64,000 nucleotides of DNA from Magnolia sinica (GCF_029962835.1 NC_080582.1:25552032-25616031), one strand, 5' to 3'; counted from the first letter of the stretch, positions 11,240-23,690 are shown. Numbers and translations: made by a program. Notes: generated from the sequence alone by a model not told the origin.

Positions 11240-12887
11240 ATGGCTTTGAGAATCATCCTATGCTCATATGGTGGGGAGTTACTAAGCGAAAATAATCGAT
11301 ACACGTACAAAGGTGGAAAGTTGAAAAGTATTGTTGTGAGCGTCGAGACTACATATGAGGAGCTTCTATGTAAAATGTATAGGATTGTGAAGTGTGATAT
11401 TAGGTTGAAAGCATTGTACCCTTTCTCAAACTAATCAATCCCTTAGACTGAAATTGAAGATTACGAAGATGTGAGAATGCTCTTGGCAGCACAATCGGAG
11501 CATCCGGATAACTACATCCCTTTAATCATCGAGACAATGTAGCCCCATAACGAGGCAATACTCGAAGACCCCGTGGCTTATAGTGGTGTTGATCATGACG
11601 TCCCAACAGTTGGAAGTTTAGGTGAGAAACATGACGTAAAATATCAATATATGGCATCACCTTCACAGGTTCCTCCAAGCAACACTCCACTACTCGATTC
11701 GGTTCAGACATCAAACTTCATGACTAGTAAAGTAAGCTTGGCAATTGACCTTAAGCTCAAAAGTGAATATACGACATCACTTTCATGTACAAGAGTAGAT
11801 TTGCATTCATCATCCAATGCAAAATATGTACAGGGAAGCGACATTCATTTGCTCGATCAAGCTCTAACATCGGACTTCATCACTGGCCAAGCCATTATGC
11901 CTCTTGAGGATGATGCATTCACCAATGCAAACCTGTCACTGTAGGAATATCCATTAAACAAGCCGATTAATATAACCATTGGCCAAATGTTTAAGGACAA
12001 GAGTCGGTGTCAGTATCTTTTGAGCCAATTTGCAATTCACAACAACTTTCAATACAGGGTCTTGTACTCGTCACCCAAGAAATTCTCTATGGCGTGATTC
12101 GAAGATAAGTGTGAATGGAGGGCACACACATCTAAGGTGAATGATGCAGGGATATTCGAGATAAGGACATACATGTCATACATACATGTGGCATGTCATG
12201 GATGAAGAGTGATCACCAGCAAGCAAGCAATGGGCTACCCAGTGAAATAATTGTCAGTCACATTGAGTAACGCCTAAGATTAAGGCTGAGGGACATTATC
12301 CTCACAATGTATGAGAATTACAATATTCTTATTAGTTATAAGAAGGCATAGCGTGCTAAGAAAATCACAATTGACCAAGTAATGGGGTCGTATGAAGACT
12401 CTTACAATGAACTCCTGATGTACTTGCATGAGCTGAGGAGGGCGAACTCAAGCAGGTTCGAGAGATGTTTTATTGCGCTCGGACAGTGCGTTAAAAGTTT
12501 TCAAACATCTATGCGAAGGGTCTTGGCCATTGACGGCACACATCTAAAAGGTAAGTACAAGTGTGTTATGCTCGTTGCTACGACCTTGAATGACGACAAT
12601 CATATATTCCCTGTTGTTTTTGGTATCAGATAATCAGATAATAATAGCAGTTGGAACTGGTTCCTTACCCACCTCAACTGTATGTTAGGGGATGTACCTG
12701 GTCTTGTGATCATATTAGACTGATATAAAGGTCTAATGAAAGAAGTTCCATAGGTTTCCAAGAAGCAATCCATGGCTACTGCACATACCATATATACCAA
12801 AACTTGGTGGAAACGTTTAAAGACAAGTCATTAGAAATGTACTATTGGCAAGCTGTAAAGACTTGTAGGAAGGCTGAGTTCGAAAAG
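11240..12887 (+). pseudogene. MuDR-type (MULE) transposase, N-terminal and catalytic part, broken
   Basis: The start at 11240 (MALRIILCSYGGELL) opens a PB1-like N-terminal domain as in plant MULE proteins. A stop follows at about 11432 and others are scattered downstream. Around 11960-12200 the MuDR N-terminal DNA-binding type region can be read (GQMFKDKSRCQYLLSQFAIH, CEWRAHTSK). From about 12380 the MULE catalytic domain is readable: AIDGTHLKG with the first catalytic Asp at 12532-12534, then VATTLNDDNHIFPVVFGI, and a second Asp at about 12718-12720 (VIILD). The block HGYCTYHIYQNLVE follows after a frameshift. The reading stops at AEFEK, where a retrotransposon inserted, and continues at 19784. 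The protein would act as a DDE transposase on MULE ends; this copy is dead. Confidence 0.85.
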
Positions 12888-15800
12888 TGTTCACAACCTC
12901 AAGTGTAGGGCTGCGATGTAGTAATAATCTCGATGAGGCCAAGGTCGAATCCACATGGACTAATCTCATGTGTTTTCTGAAAGCAACTAGAACTAGAACT
13001 AGAAGAAGATGAAAACCTAAGTCTGGAAGTCTAGAGAGTAATTGTGAGAGATTTAATTAAAAACTTAAGAAATTCAAAGGTAGAAAACTAGGGTTTCCAA
13101 GGATCCACTTGTAGAGATCAGGGAGATCTATGCTTGATTCAATGAAGCAACCGAAATCAAAGTCCCATCTTATCCAAATGGAAGATATCTCAATAAAACC
13201 AAATCTGAACTTCCTTTGACTAATTCTCAATGGATGAGAGGTGTGAGAACTGGAAGTGATTCCATCACAAAACCATGCCCATGAGACAAGACAAACAATA
13301 GGATTTACTAATCCCACAACCAATCATAAGAGAATCATGAAGATTAGAAGAATTCCATCACCCAACCATGCCCATGGGACGATGGGGAACAACAAGATTT
13401 CCTAATTTCACAATCTCAATACATGAAAAGAACATACTCAAAGCTATTGCAGATCAATTGTAATTTAAGTTAGAACAAACCATTAAAAACTGAAAGTATT
13501 TCTTATAATCAAACTAGAATCAAAGATAGTTCAACTTAAACATGAATCAAAGTAATAGAAAATGTCCCATCACGCTACAAGCTTCACTTTTTAGCCTTAG
13601 CTAAGAGGTTTAGCCAACCATAGACATGATTGAACTAGAATCTCTTAAGAAAAGCATAAAAACAACCAAAGAAATGAAAGAAAAACTCTTCACGACGGCT
13701 TCTCCATACTTTTGCTCCACTCCACAAACCCTAGAAGATGCCTAGGAATATCCTAGAGAGTCCTATTTATAGTTGTGGAACTCCACCTTTCGCACCTAGT
13801 TGGAAAACTCTAAAAATCACCTCAAATTTACGCAGTTTCCCAAACTAGGCTTCACTCTGCGCAATTTCATAGAATGCCCCAACGTTTTAGAATATGCTTC
13901 TTCAGGACACTTTTAGGAATATGTTTGTTTTCTAGACAATTTTATGATTCCCTTTCTTCACCTCAAGTCTTCAATGCTCTTTATTCCTCACTTGGTTTTC
14001 TTAGATCTTTAGTATGTGAATTCTTCATTCTTGGTCTCATAAGATCCATCTTGAGAATGTGTTAGTTGTTCACTCCCCAAGTATAGGGTTGTGATGTAGT
14101 AATAAACTCGGTGAGACCGAGGTCAAATCCCAAGGGACTGATACTTGTACGTTACCTGAAACTAGGTAGAAATAGAACTAGCCTAAGATAAAATCTAAAT
14201 CCAATATAATTTAAGGAATTCAGAAGAAAGAAACTAGGGATTTAGAGGATCCACTTGTAGAGATTAGGGAGATCTTATGCCTGCATCAAGAATCATGGAA
14301 ATTAAACTGAACTTACTGGATCTAGCTTCCACGAGATGAAAAGTATATGAATTAGAATGGATTCCATCACCAAACTATGCCCAGGGGACAAAGCAAATAA
14401 CAGAATTAAACTAATTACCAACCAATCAACAATGCATGAAGGTTAGGAAGGATACCGCCATCCGACCATGCCCATGAGACGATGGTGAACAACAGGGCTT
14501 CCTGACGTCATAAACATCAAAAGGAGGAAGAAATACTCAAAGCCATCGTAGATCTATTGTAATTTCAGTCACAACAAACCATTAAAAATAACTGAAAGTA
14601 TTCCTTTTAATTTGAACAAAAATCAACATCAGTCAGTCTAAACAATAGGCACAAGCAAAATCTCTCCCATCAGACTACAAGCTTCACCTCTTAGCCTTAG
14701 CTAAGAGGTTTAGCCTGACATGATGAGGCTAGAATACCTAAGAAAGAATAAAATAAAATAAAACTCTAAAAGAACCACTTTCCCTGTCTCTCTTCTAGCT
14801 CTGGCCCTCGTCACCTGCTTGAATGATCCCCTTTTCAGCTTAAATCCCCTCTCCTTTATAGAAGACCCCCTGGCAATGGCTTCAGTCCCTGTACAACTTC
14901 AGTCCCAAGTCTTCTTTCTGCGCCATGAGAATGGTGGTCCAGCTTGCGCAGAACTCCGTATGCACAGCAAAAGCGCAAAACGTCTTGTATTTCGCGGGTA
15001 TTTGCGGCGTGATATCAACTTATCTCTCGATTCTGCAATCTTGGCTAGGTTATTGGTGTCCCTGTGGACACATTGGACGGTCTGGATCACTCAGAATATA
15101 AACGGTCGTGACCCACTATTCCTCGCAACTCCCGGACTCGTCCGGACGCGGAAAACAGGGCCTGCGCGAGAGGAGATGGCTGCCGAAGTTGGTGGGGCCC
15201 ACTTCGATGTTATTTTGAGAAATCCATTCATCCATTAGTTGCCCAGTGGAATCTTGGCTCGAAAAACCCAGTTTTTGATCCGAAATTGGTGTAGCCCAAA
15301 GAATAGCATTGCTGTACTGCTTTGAACGCGGCGGAATGACCCTCTTGCGATTGCTGTAGCGGGCGTGTGCGTCTGTACGGTTGCATATGGTCGACTTGGG
15401 TTTGACCTGCTCGATCCCATCTCCATGATGGACGGATTGGATTGTCCATGTGGGCCATCATGGTGGCCCTCCGGCTTTCAGTTTTTTTGGAAGGAGTCTC
15501 GAACAGAGACGGTTTGAACCTCTCTTCGTTGCCGTGCACGGCTAGTGCACTTATGCACTATGGACACCCGTCTCATATGGGGTCCACATATGATGTTCGC
15601 GAGAAATCTGCACCGTCCATCTTCTGAATCATCAAATTTAAGGGGTTGAGACCAAAGTTGAAGCATATCCGAAGATTAGGTGGGCCCAGAATCAACTGTT
15701 TATGGGCTGATCTGATAGTTGTGCCACTTCCAGAGGCATCCAATGGCTGAAATTTTACGTGTATGGTTAATTTATGGCCCTCAAGCCATGTATGAAGTTT

Positions 15801-16118
15801 CGAGCCAAACAGATGATGGAAACCCAGTGATGGCTGACTTTTAGGCCGCTTAAGCTTCAGTTTCTCAATTTTCGCGGACCTCTGGCGTGTAATTCCGTTG
15901 ATCTTGGTCCCCTGGAGTCCGTCCTTTGGTGTCATCAGCGCATTAAATCTATGCTCTATCATCCTTTTTCAGTCTAAGCTCGTAAGTACACTCTGCATCA
16001 CAAACACGATTAAATCAGCCATTAAGCAGTATTATGCTTGTAGATCCAGGTAATAACTGGGGTCTAATATATAATATTTGACCCTCAACATTAGTCCAAG
16101 TTGACAATTCTTGGTCTC
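12888..16118 (-). repeat. 3' LTR of the minus-strand Athila element, truncated and interrupted
   Basis: 12888-14066 matches the 5' LTR 18447-19630 closely. A foreign solo LTR splits it (14067-16090). The remainder (16096-16118) joins straight to gag and lacks the usual LTR start, so roughly the first 150 bp of this LTR are gone together with pol. The 16-bp string ATTCTTGGTCTCATAA occurs on both sides of the junction (about 14026 and 16108), suggesting repair-templated filler or recombination. Confidence 0.75.
14067..16090 (-). mobile_element. Solo LTR (2024 bp) nested in the minus Athila LTR
   Basis: Starts TGTTCACTCCCC, ends CCCTCAACA, with perfect TSD TTAGT (14062-14066 and 16091-16095). 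The first 700 bp resemble the host LTR family; the remainder, about 14800-16000, is distinct and more GC-rich. The ORF at 14819-15238 within it has no recognisable domain. Confidence 0.85.
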
Positions 16119-17777
16119 ATAATATTAACCTTCACTTGTTTCAACACCTCTAGAATGTCCTGAGAGTTAGAGAGAGGTTTTGGTGCAACCAACCATTGAG
16201 GGAATGGGGCAATCGACTTGACTTGAAGTGTCGATTCTAAGCCATGTGGGGCAATGCAAGGTCTATCATCCATGCCTTCTTTCGGGTCCTTAGACTTTTT
16301 AGTCCTTACTGGAATAGATTTATCAATTATTTTTCTACTCCTAAGAGTGGTGATAGACTTAGCTTGTCCCATATATTGATTTGAAGAGCTTGGGTCGCTA
16401 ATTTCATATTATGATTTAGGGTTGGGGAGAAGTTGTGCCGGAAGGATCCCTTTCTCCCTAATCAAAATTTTTGTTTCAAGCCCTTATATGGCCTTTGAAA
16501 GGTCTTGAATGGCTTGTAATATACTCTGACTGAGAAGCTCTTGATTTTGAAGGTGTTTTAAGACCAGATCCTCTTGAAGGTTCCCTTGATTCAAGAATTG
16601 GTTAGGGAATCCTTGAGGAGTAGCAGTTTATCCATTCCCCCAGCTAGAGTTATGTATTCAAGGTGGGTCCACTAAAAGATCTTTGGTAGTTGCTCACGGT
16701 ATTTGATTGCTCATTCAGAATTTCTTGAAAAGTACGTATTGTTAGATAATTTTCAGTTGTATATATGTTACAAGCACAAATACCGCAAATAACTTCCTTA
16801 GCCTTATCCTTCTTAAGTTCCATGACCTCGAGTAGTTTCCTTGTGAGACTAGCCACTTTAGCATTTATATCATCTTCCTCCTTTAAAATATACATTCCTC
16901 CCCTTTCCTTTGATTGAGTAGGCTTAGAAATTGTGGGTTTTGGGGAGATGTTTCATAATTGTGTGTTTTCAGCAAGTCTATCTAGATAGTCTCATACACA
17001 TCATTGACATCTTTGTTCATGAATTCTCCATTGTACATCGTCTCGACCAATTGGGGCATGGAATATGTCAATGCATCGTAGAAGAAATTTGTGATGTGCC
17101 ACGTTTTAAAACTGTGTTGTGGGCATGAACTAACAAGTTCCTTAAACCGCTTCCAACATTGAAAGAATGTTTTATCTTCCTTTTGTGCGAACTTCATGAT
17201 TGACTTTCTGAGGGTGTTCGTTTTATGGTATGGGAAAATTTTCTTAATGAACTCCCTTGTCATGTCGTTCGATCTACCAATCGATCATGGACGTAATGAG
17301 TGTAACCATGTCTTGGCCTTTTCTTTTAAGGAGAAGGGAAAGAGTTTCGGTCTGTTCATGTCCTCAGACATATTAGGAAAGTATAAAGTGGCCATTATCT
17401 CATCAAACTCTCTCAAGTGTAGATATGGATTTTCAGATTCAAGTCCATGGAATTTTGGAAGGAGTTGGATCACTCCCAGCTTGATATCATATGTCTCATA
17501 TTTTTTGGAAAAACCATGTATGAGGGCGTGCTCACCCCCGCCAGTTGTAAATAGTCTCGCAAAGTACGAGGCGGGGTGCTTGATGCATCACATTCTCATC
17601 CTAGACTTCCTCAGCCCTAGGTTAAAGTTGTTGATTTACCAATTGATTTACAACCATCACTTCAATTAACTCTGAGGATCCCGAGTGGTGTCTAATCTTG
17701 TGATGGATAGATGACTCCTCAACCAATCCTCTTTCACTTAAAAGACGTCGAGTGTTATCACGGACCCACTTGGGCAT
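16119..17777 (-). pseudogene. gag remnant of the minus-strand Athila element
   Basis: The likely start is at 17777 (MPKWVRD on minus), as in the plus-strand relative at 21813. Going down the minus strand one reads the conserved capsid-like part: FHGLESENPYLHLREFDEI, FPFSLKEKAKTWLHSL, then REFIKKIFPYHKTNTLRKS, QCWKRFKELVSSCPQH and VETMYNGEFMNKDVND. Next come a lysine-rich stretch (MELKKDKAKE, about 16820) and, near 16130-16200, APKPLSNSQDILEVLKQ. Gag forms the particle shell in the cytoplasm. Several stops and frameshifts are present, and the reading ends at KVNI where it is fused to LTR sequence, so the C-terminus and all of pol are lost. Confidence 0.85.
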
Positions 17778-18039
17778 GAAACACTCTTAGCCCTCAATTC
17801 AGATTCTAACCTAAACCTAAAAGAGAGAAAGGAAATAAAAATCTTAGAAATAGAAAGAGAGAATTAGAAAGAAATTACCAAATTAGAAGTTTCTATGTTA
17901 TGATCCTGCAAAAGAAAAAAGAAAGTAAATTAGTTTCTAAAAATAGAAATAGAAGGTTGAGTTAGTTTCTAAAAACAAATTAGGAAAGTTTCTAAAAATG
18001 AAAAAGGAAAGTTTCTAAAAACAAATTAGAAATAACCAT

Positions 18040-18300
18040 AATCTTATCTTATCTAATCTTATCTAATCTTATCTTATCTAATCTTATCTTATCTAATCTA
18101 ATCTTATCTAATCTTATCCTATCCTATCTTATCTTATCTGATCTTATCTAATCTAATCTTATCTTATTTGATCTTATCTTATCTTATCCTATCTAATCTT
18201 ATCTTATCTTATCCTATCTTATCTTATCTTATCTTATCTTACCTTACCTTATCCTATCCTATCTTATAATATCTTATCCTATCCTATCCTATCTTATCTT
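18040..18300 (-). repeat. Pentanucleotide (TATCT)n satellite in the retroelement leader
   Basis: About 260 bp of variants ATCTT, ATCTA and ATCCT lie between the primer site and gag of the minus element. The plus-strand relative has only T-rich leader DNA in that place (21420-21760). Confidence 0.9.
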
Positions 18301-18420
18301 AGAATTAGGAAATAAATTAGTTTTTAAAAACAGAAAACAAACCCTAAAAATAGAAAATAGAAAAACCCTTATCTTAACCTAATTCTAAAACTAGTTAATC
18401 TAAAAAAAAATGCAACCGTT

Positions 18421-18440
18421 AATCCCCGGCAATAGTGCCA
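18421..18440 (-). other. Primer binding site, tRNA-Asp type
   Basis: On minus it reads TGGCACTATTGCCGGGGATT, just inside the 5' LTR end. It is close to the tRNA-Asp primer site used by the Athila/Tat lineage. Confidence 0.75.
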
Positions 18441-18446
18441 AAAACT

Positions 18447-19778
18447 TGTTCACAACCCCAAGTGTAGGGCTGCGATTTAGTAATAATCTAGGTAAGACCA
18501 AGGTCGAATCCATAGGGACTAATCTTGTGTGTTTTCTGAAAGCAACTAGAACTAGAAGAAGATGAAAACCTAAGTCTGAGAGTATAGAGAGTAATTGTGA
18601 GAGATTTAATGAAAAACTTAAGAAATTCAAAGGTGGGAAACTAGGGTTTCCAAGGATCCACTTGTAGAGATCAGGGAGATCTATGCTTGATTCAATGACG
18701 CAACTGGAATCAGAGTCCCATCTTATCTAATTGAAAGATATCTTAGTAAAACCAAATCTGAACTTCCTTTGACCTAATTCTCAATGGATGAGAGATGTGA
18801 GAACTGAAAGTGATTCCATCACAAAACCATGCCCATGAGACAAGGCAAACAATAGGATTTACCAATCCCACAACCAATCATAAGAGAATCATGAAGATTA
18901 GAAGGATTCCATCACCCAACCATGCCCATGGGATGATGGTGAACAACGAGATTTTCAAATTTCACAATCTCAATACATGAAAAGAACATACTCAAAGCTA
19001 TCGCAAATCAATTGTAATTTAAGTCACAACAAACCATTAAAAACTGAAAGTAATTCTTATAATCAAACTAGAATCAAAGATAGTTCAACTTAAACATGAA
19101 TCAAAGTAATATACAACATCCCATCACGCTACAAGCTTCACCTCTTAGCCCTAGCTAAGAGGTTTAGCCAACCATAGACATGATTGAACTAGAATCTCTT
19201 AAGAAAAGCATAAAAAGAACTAAGGAAATGGAAGAAAAACTCTTGGCGACGGCTTCTCCACGCTTTTGCTCTACTCCCACAAACCCTAGAAGATGCCTAG
19301 GAACATCCTAGGGAGTCCTATTTATAATTATGGAACTCCATCTTTCGCATCTAGTTGGAAAACTCTAAAAATTGCTTCAAATTTACGCAGTTTTTCAAAA
19401 TAGGCTTCACTCTACGCAATTGAATAGAATGACCAAGCGTTTCAGAATATGCTGCTTCAAGACACTTTTAGGAATATGTTTGTTTTCAGGACAATTTCAG
19501 GATTCCTTTTCTTCACTTTAAGTCTTCAATGCTCTTCATTCCTCACTTGGTTTTCTTGGATATTTGGCATGCGAATTCTTCATTCTTGGTCTCATAAGAT
19601 TTATCCTTGGCTTTGATGATTTTTGAGCGTTAAATTCATGATTTTAGCATCTTTTTCAATCCAAGCTCTTAAATTTACCATGTAACACAAAGATAATTGA
19701 AATAGAACATTAAGCATTATCATCTTCATAAAACCAAGTAATAAATGGGGGATAATATGCAATATTTGACCCTCAACA
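18447..19778 (-). repeat. 5' LTR of the minus-strand Athila element (1332 bp)
   Basis: Minus strand starts TGTTGAGGGTCAAATATTGC and ends GGTTGTGAACA. A TATA box (TATAAATA on minus) lies at 19319-19326. The 19779 end is fixed by the TSD AAAAG. Confidence 0.9.
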
Positions 19779-19783
19779 AAAAG

Positions 19784-19810
19784 TTAATGCATGATATCGA
19801 ACTTACCAAC
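19784..19810 (+). pseudogene. 27-bp MULE transposase fragment between two retrotransposons
   Basis: After removing the minus element and one TSD copy, AEFEK is followed in frame by LMHDIELTN, which continues the MULE reading. This shows the two Athila elements are separate insertions 27 bp apart. Confidence 0.75.
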
Positions 19811-21374
19811 CGTTGAGGGTTAAATATTGCATATTATCCCCCATTTATATCTTAGTTTTGTGAACATAATACTGCTTAATGTCTTATTTTACTCATGTTT
19901 GTGTTGCGAGGTGAATTTAAGAACTTGGATTGGAAAAGATGCTAAAAGCATGGATTTGACGCTCAAATATCACAAAGGCAAAGAATGGATCTTAAGAGAC
20001 AAAGATTGAAGATTTCAAGGTCCCAAGATTAAAGAAAACCAAGTGAAGAAGGAAAGAAGTCAAAGGAATAAGTGCAGAATTCACATTAATTGTGCTATAA
20101 ATCACTGTTCGATGACATCGAAGCTACCATTTGATGACATCGAACACAATTTGATGACATCGAATTTATGAATGAAAATCGAGTTGGTCGCTGGACATAT
20201 TGAAGGCATTTTTCGTTAACACGATGGCCTGTGCGATGACTCGAAGCTTTGCTTGATGGCAACAAAGCCATGTTCGATGACATCAAATTTTATGTGGATT
20301 TTCAGCAAAACTCGCTGGAAATATTGGGAACAATATTCGATTACTCAAAGTCATCCTCGATGATATCAAAGACATGTTCGATGACATCGAAGGCCTCCTC
20401 GATGACATTAAATTTATTGAAGAAATTGAATTAACTCTTTGGACTGTTTTGGACACATTATCAATTCCTTGAACACCTTGTCGATGACATCGAAGACACC
20501 TTCGATGACATCGAAGATTATGTAGTCTAGATGAAGTTACGCAGCGTGGAAAAGCATGGGTTTAATCACCTTCGATGACATCGAAGGTAGTTCGATGTCA
20601 TCGAACGAATTGCGCGAAATTACACAGAGTTACACAGTGCATAAATTTGAGGCAGTTTTCGGAATTGGAAGGTTGGTTTGAAGCATGGAACACCTCGACT
20701 ATAAATAGGAGACCCCAGGGTATCCCTAGGGATCAAGCTAGGATTTGGAGGAGCGAAGCACAAGGGTGGAGATCCATCACCAAGTGTTTTTCTTCCTTTC
20801 TTCCTTAATTTTTCGTGCTTTCTTCTAGGGTTTTAGATTCAATCATGTCTTTGGTTGGCTAAACCTCTTAATTAGGGCTAAGAGGTGAAGCTTGTAGTGT
20901 GATAAGATATTTCTATTGCTTTAATTCATGTTTATGTTGATTGTGGGAATCGGCATATCTTGTTGTTTGCCATTGTCTCTAGGGCATGGCTAAGTGATGG
21001 AATCACTTCCAATCCTCATGACTCTCATCCATTGAGAATTAGGTCAATGAAAGTTTAGGTTTGGTTTTATTGATATAACTTCCAACTAAATAAGATAGGA
21101 ATCCAATTCTAGTTATGTCTTTAAATCAAGCATAGTATCTCCCTGATTACTACAAGTGGATCCTTGGAAACCCTGGTTCCTACCATTGAATTCTTAAGTT
21201 TCTAATTAAATACTAAACAATTACTCCCTTTAATTTCATATTTAGATTTACATCTTCTTCTAATTTTGATTCTAGTTACTTTCAGAATACACACGAGATT
21301 GGTCCTTGTGGATTCGACCTCGGTCTCACCAAGATTATTTCTGCATCGTGACCCTACACTTGGGGATGTGAACA
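19811..21374 (+). repeat. 5' LTR of the plus-strand Athila element (1564 bp)
   Basis: Starts CGTTGAGGGTTAAATATTGC (first T changed) and ends GGGGATGTGAACA. Compared with the 3' LTR it lacks about 200 bp near 20940, at a TTGATTGTG microhomology. TATA box TATAAATA at about 20700, followed by AGGAGACCCC. Confidence 0.88.
20105..20600 (+). promoter_or_regulatory. Array of the palindrome TTCGATGACATCGAA in the LTR upstream region
   Basis: More than ten full or partial copies of a 15-bp near-palindrome (TTCGATG, A, CATCGAA) lie irregularly spaced 100-600 bp upstream of the TATA box. The last pair (20571 and 20590) is in opposite orientation. The 3' LTR keeps the array at 49520-49995. They look like protein-binding sites; which factor binds is unknown. 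Confidence 0.6.
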
Positions 21375-21380
21375 AGTTTT

Positions 21381-21400
21381 TGGTGCCATTGCCGAGGATT
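21381..21400 (+). other. Primer binding site, tRNA-Asp type, diverged
   Basis: TGGTGCCATTGCCGAGGATT, six bases after the LTR end, equivalent to 18421-18440 in the minus copy. Confidence 0.75.
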
Positions 21401-21812
21401 AATGGTTGCATTTTTCTGAGATTAACTAGTTTTGGAATTAGGATAAGATTAGGGTTTTCTTACTTTCTATTTCTATATTAGGGTTTTTCTGAATTATTTT
21501 TAGAAACTTATTTTTTATTTTCTATTTTTAGAAACTAACTTTCAATTTTTGGAACTTTCAATTATTTTCGTAGAAATTAACATGCTTTCTATTTCTAGGT
21601 TAGAAACTTTCCTTTTTTTTTTTATTATTATTTAGAAACTAGGTTTTTTTTTTTTTTTTAGAAACTAATTTGTTTTCCTTTTCCTTTTGCAGGATCCCAA
21701 TATAGAAACTTCTAATTTGGTAACTTCTTTATAATTCTCTCTTTTTATTTTTATTTCCCTTTTTATTTTTTAGGCTTATGTTAGATTTTGAAATTGAGGG
21801 ATGAGAGTGTTT
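21401..21812 (+). other. Untranslated leader of the plus Athila element
   Basis: T-rich DNA with repeats of the type TTAGAAACT and runs of T; no coding content. Confidence 0.6.
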
Positions 21813-23690
21813 CATGCCCAAGTGGGTCCGTGATAGCACTCGACGTCTCTTGAGTGAAGAAGAATTGGTTGAAGGGTTATCTATCCATCACATGATTAAA
21901 CACCACTCAAGATCCATAGAGTTAACTGAAGTTATGGCTGCAAATTAACTAGCCAATCAACCTTTAAATCCACCTCAACCTAGGGTTGAGGAAATTCAGG
22001 ATGAAAACGAGGTGCATCAAGCACCCCTGCCTCGTACTTTGTGAGACTATTTATAACTGGCGGGGGTGAGCACACCGTCTTGTATGGTTTTTCCAGAAAA
22101 CACGAGAAACATGGATATCAAGCCAGGGGTGATCCAACTCCTTCTAAAGTTCCATGGACTTGAATTTGAAAGTCCATATTTACACATGAAAGATTTTGAT
22201 GAGATTATAGTCACTTTGTACTTTCCTAATGTGTCTGAGGACACGGTCAGGCTGAAACTCTTTCCTTTCTCCTGAAAAGAAAAGGCCAAGACATGGTTGC
22301 ATTCACTACGTCCACGATCCATTGGTAGATGGAACGACATTACAAGGGAGTTCATATAGAAATTCTTTCCATATCATAAAACGAGCACCCTAAGAAAGTC
22401 GACCATGAACTTTGCCCAAAAGGAAGATGAAACATTCTTCTAATGTTGGGAGCGGTTCAAGGATCTTGTCAGTTCATGTCCACAACACGGTTTTGAAACG
22501 TGGCATATAACAAGTTTCTTCTATGATGGACTGACATCTTCCATTCGCCAAATGGTCGAGACAATGTGCAATGGGGAGTTCATGAGCAAAGATGTCAATG
22601 ATGTGTGGGATTACTTTAACAAGCTTGCTGAAAACACACAATCATGGGACATCTCCCCTAGACCAATACCACTTCTAAGCCAATTCAAATGAAGGAGAGG
22701 GGTGGAATGTATGCTCTGAGAGAAGAAGATGATATAAGTACTAAAGTGGCCAGCCTCACAAGAAAACTCAAGGCCATTGAATTTAAAAAGGACAAGGCTA
22801 AGGAAACTGTTTACGGTATTTATGCTTACAACATTCATAGGATTGAAAATTGCCCAATAATACCTGCCTTTCAAGAAATATTGAATGAGTAGTCAAATGT
22901 CGTAAACAACTACCAGAGGCCTTTCAAGGGAACCACCTCCAACACATACAATTCTAGCTGGAAAAACCATCCAAACTTCAGTTGGAGAAAGGGGTAAACT
23001 GCTACTCCTCAGGGGATCCTTCACTAGTTTTTAAATAAAAAGAAACCTCAGGAGGATCCAGTTTTGAAATACATTCAAAATCAAGAGCTTTTTTAATCAA
23101 GGCACGATGTAAGCCTTTCAAGATCTTACTAAGGTTGTACAACGAATTGAGTCACACTTGACGGTTGGAGAGAAAGGGGTACCTCTAGCCCAACCTCTCC
23201 CCAATCCTAAGCCACAATATGAAATTAGTGACCCAAGCTCGTCAACTTAAATGGAGCAAGCCAAGTCTATCACCACTCTTAGGAGTGGGAAAACCATTAA
23301 CAAAACCATTCCAGTTAGGGCTGAAAAGCCTAAGGACCCGAAAGAGGACAACAATGATAGATCTAGCACTGCTCCATAAGATTTAGAACTGAAACCTCAA
23401 GGTAAGCCAGTTGCTCCTTTCCCCCAACGGTTGGTTGCACCAAAACCTTTGTCAAACTCTCAGGATATTCTAGAGGTGCTTAAGCAAGTAAAGGTCAACA
23501 TCCCTCTAATGGATGTCGTTAAACAAATTCCCTCGTATGCCAAATTTCTGAAAGATCTATGCACTACCAAAAGACGACAAAACATAGAAAAGAAGATCTT
23601 TTTGATAGAAAAAGTGAGTGTCATTCTAAAGAAATATGTGCCACAAAAATACAAGGACCTCGGTAGCCGACCATCACTTGCGTAATTGGG
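21813..23690 (+). pseudogene. Athila-type gag, broken
   Basis: Start MPKWVRDSTRRLLSEEELVE at 21813 equals that of the minus copy. The capsid part follows from about 22110: IQLLLKFHGLEFESPYLH, FDEIIVTLYFPNVSEDT, RLKLFPFS, then REFI, FFPYHKTSTLRKS, CWERFKDLVSSCPQHGFETW, and VETMCNGEFMSKDVNDVWD. A basic, lysine-rich region (FKKDKAKE) lies near 22780 and APKPLSNSQDILEVLKQ at 23437. The last readable part, with FLIEKVSVILKKYVPQKYKD, ends at a stop near 23685, just before protease. In-frame stops (for example about 21945, 22275, 22360, 22440) show it is dead. The protein would build the intracellular particle. Confidence 0.85.

Larger units (their letters stand above)
12888..19778 (-). mobile_element. 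Athila-type gypsy retrotransposon, internally deleted, minus strand
   Basis: Bounded by TGTTCACAACC at 12888 and CCTCAACA at 19778, with a perfect TSD AAAAG (12883-12887 and 19779-19783) within the MULE gene. Read on minus it has a 5' LTR (18447-19778), a tRNA-Asp type primer site, a leader with a pentanucleotide repeat, a gag remnant, then directly a truncated 3' LTR. Protease, RT, RNase H and integrase are all missing. The lineage call rests on the primer site and on gag similarity to the plus-strand element at 19811-50948. Confidence 0.9.

Noticed and set aside
14819-15238. 139-codon ORF as a possible host gene
   Set aside because: Within a TSD-bounded solo LTR and without a recognised domain.
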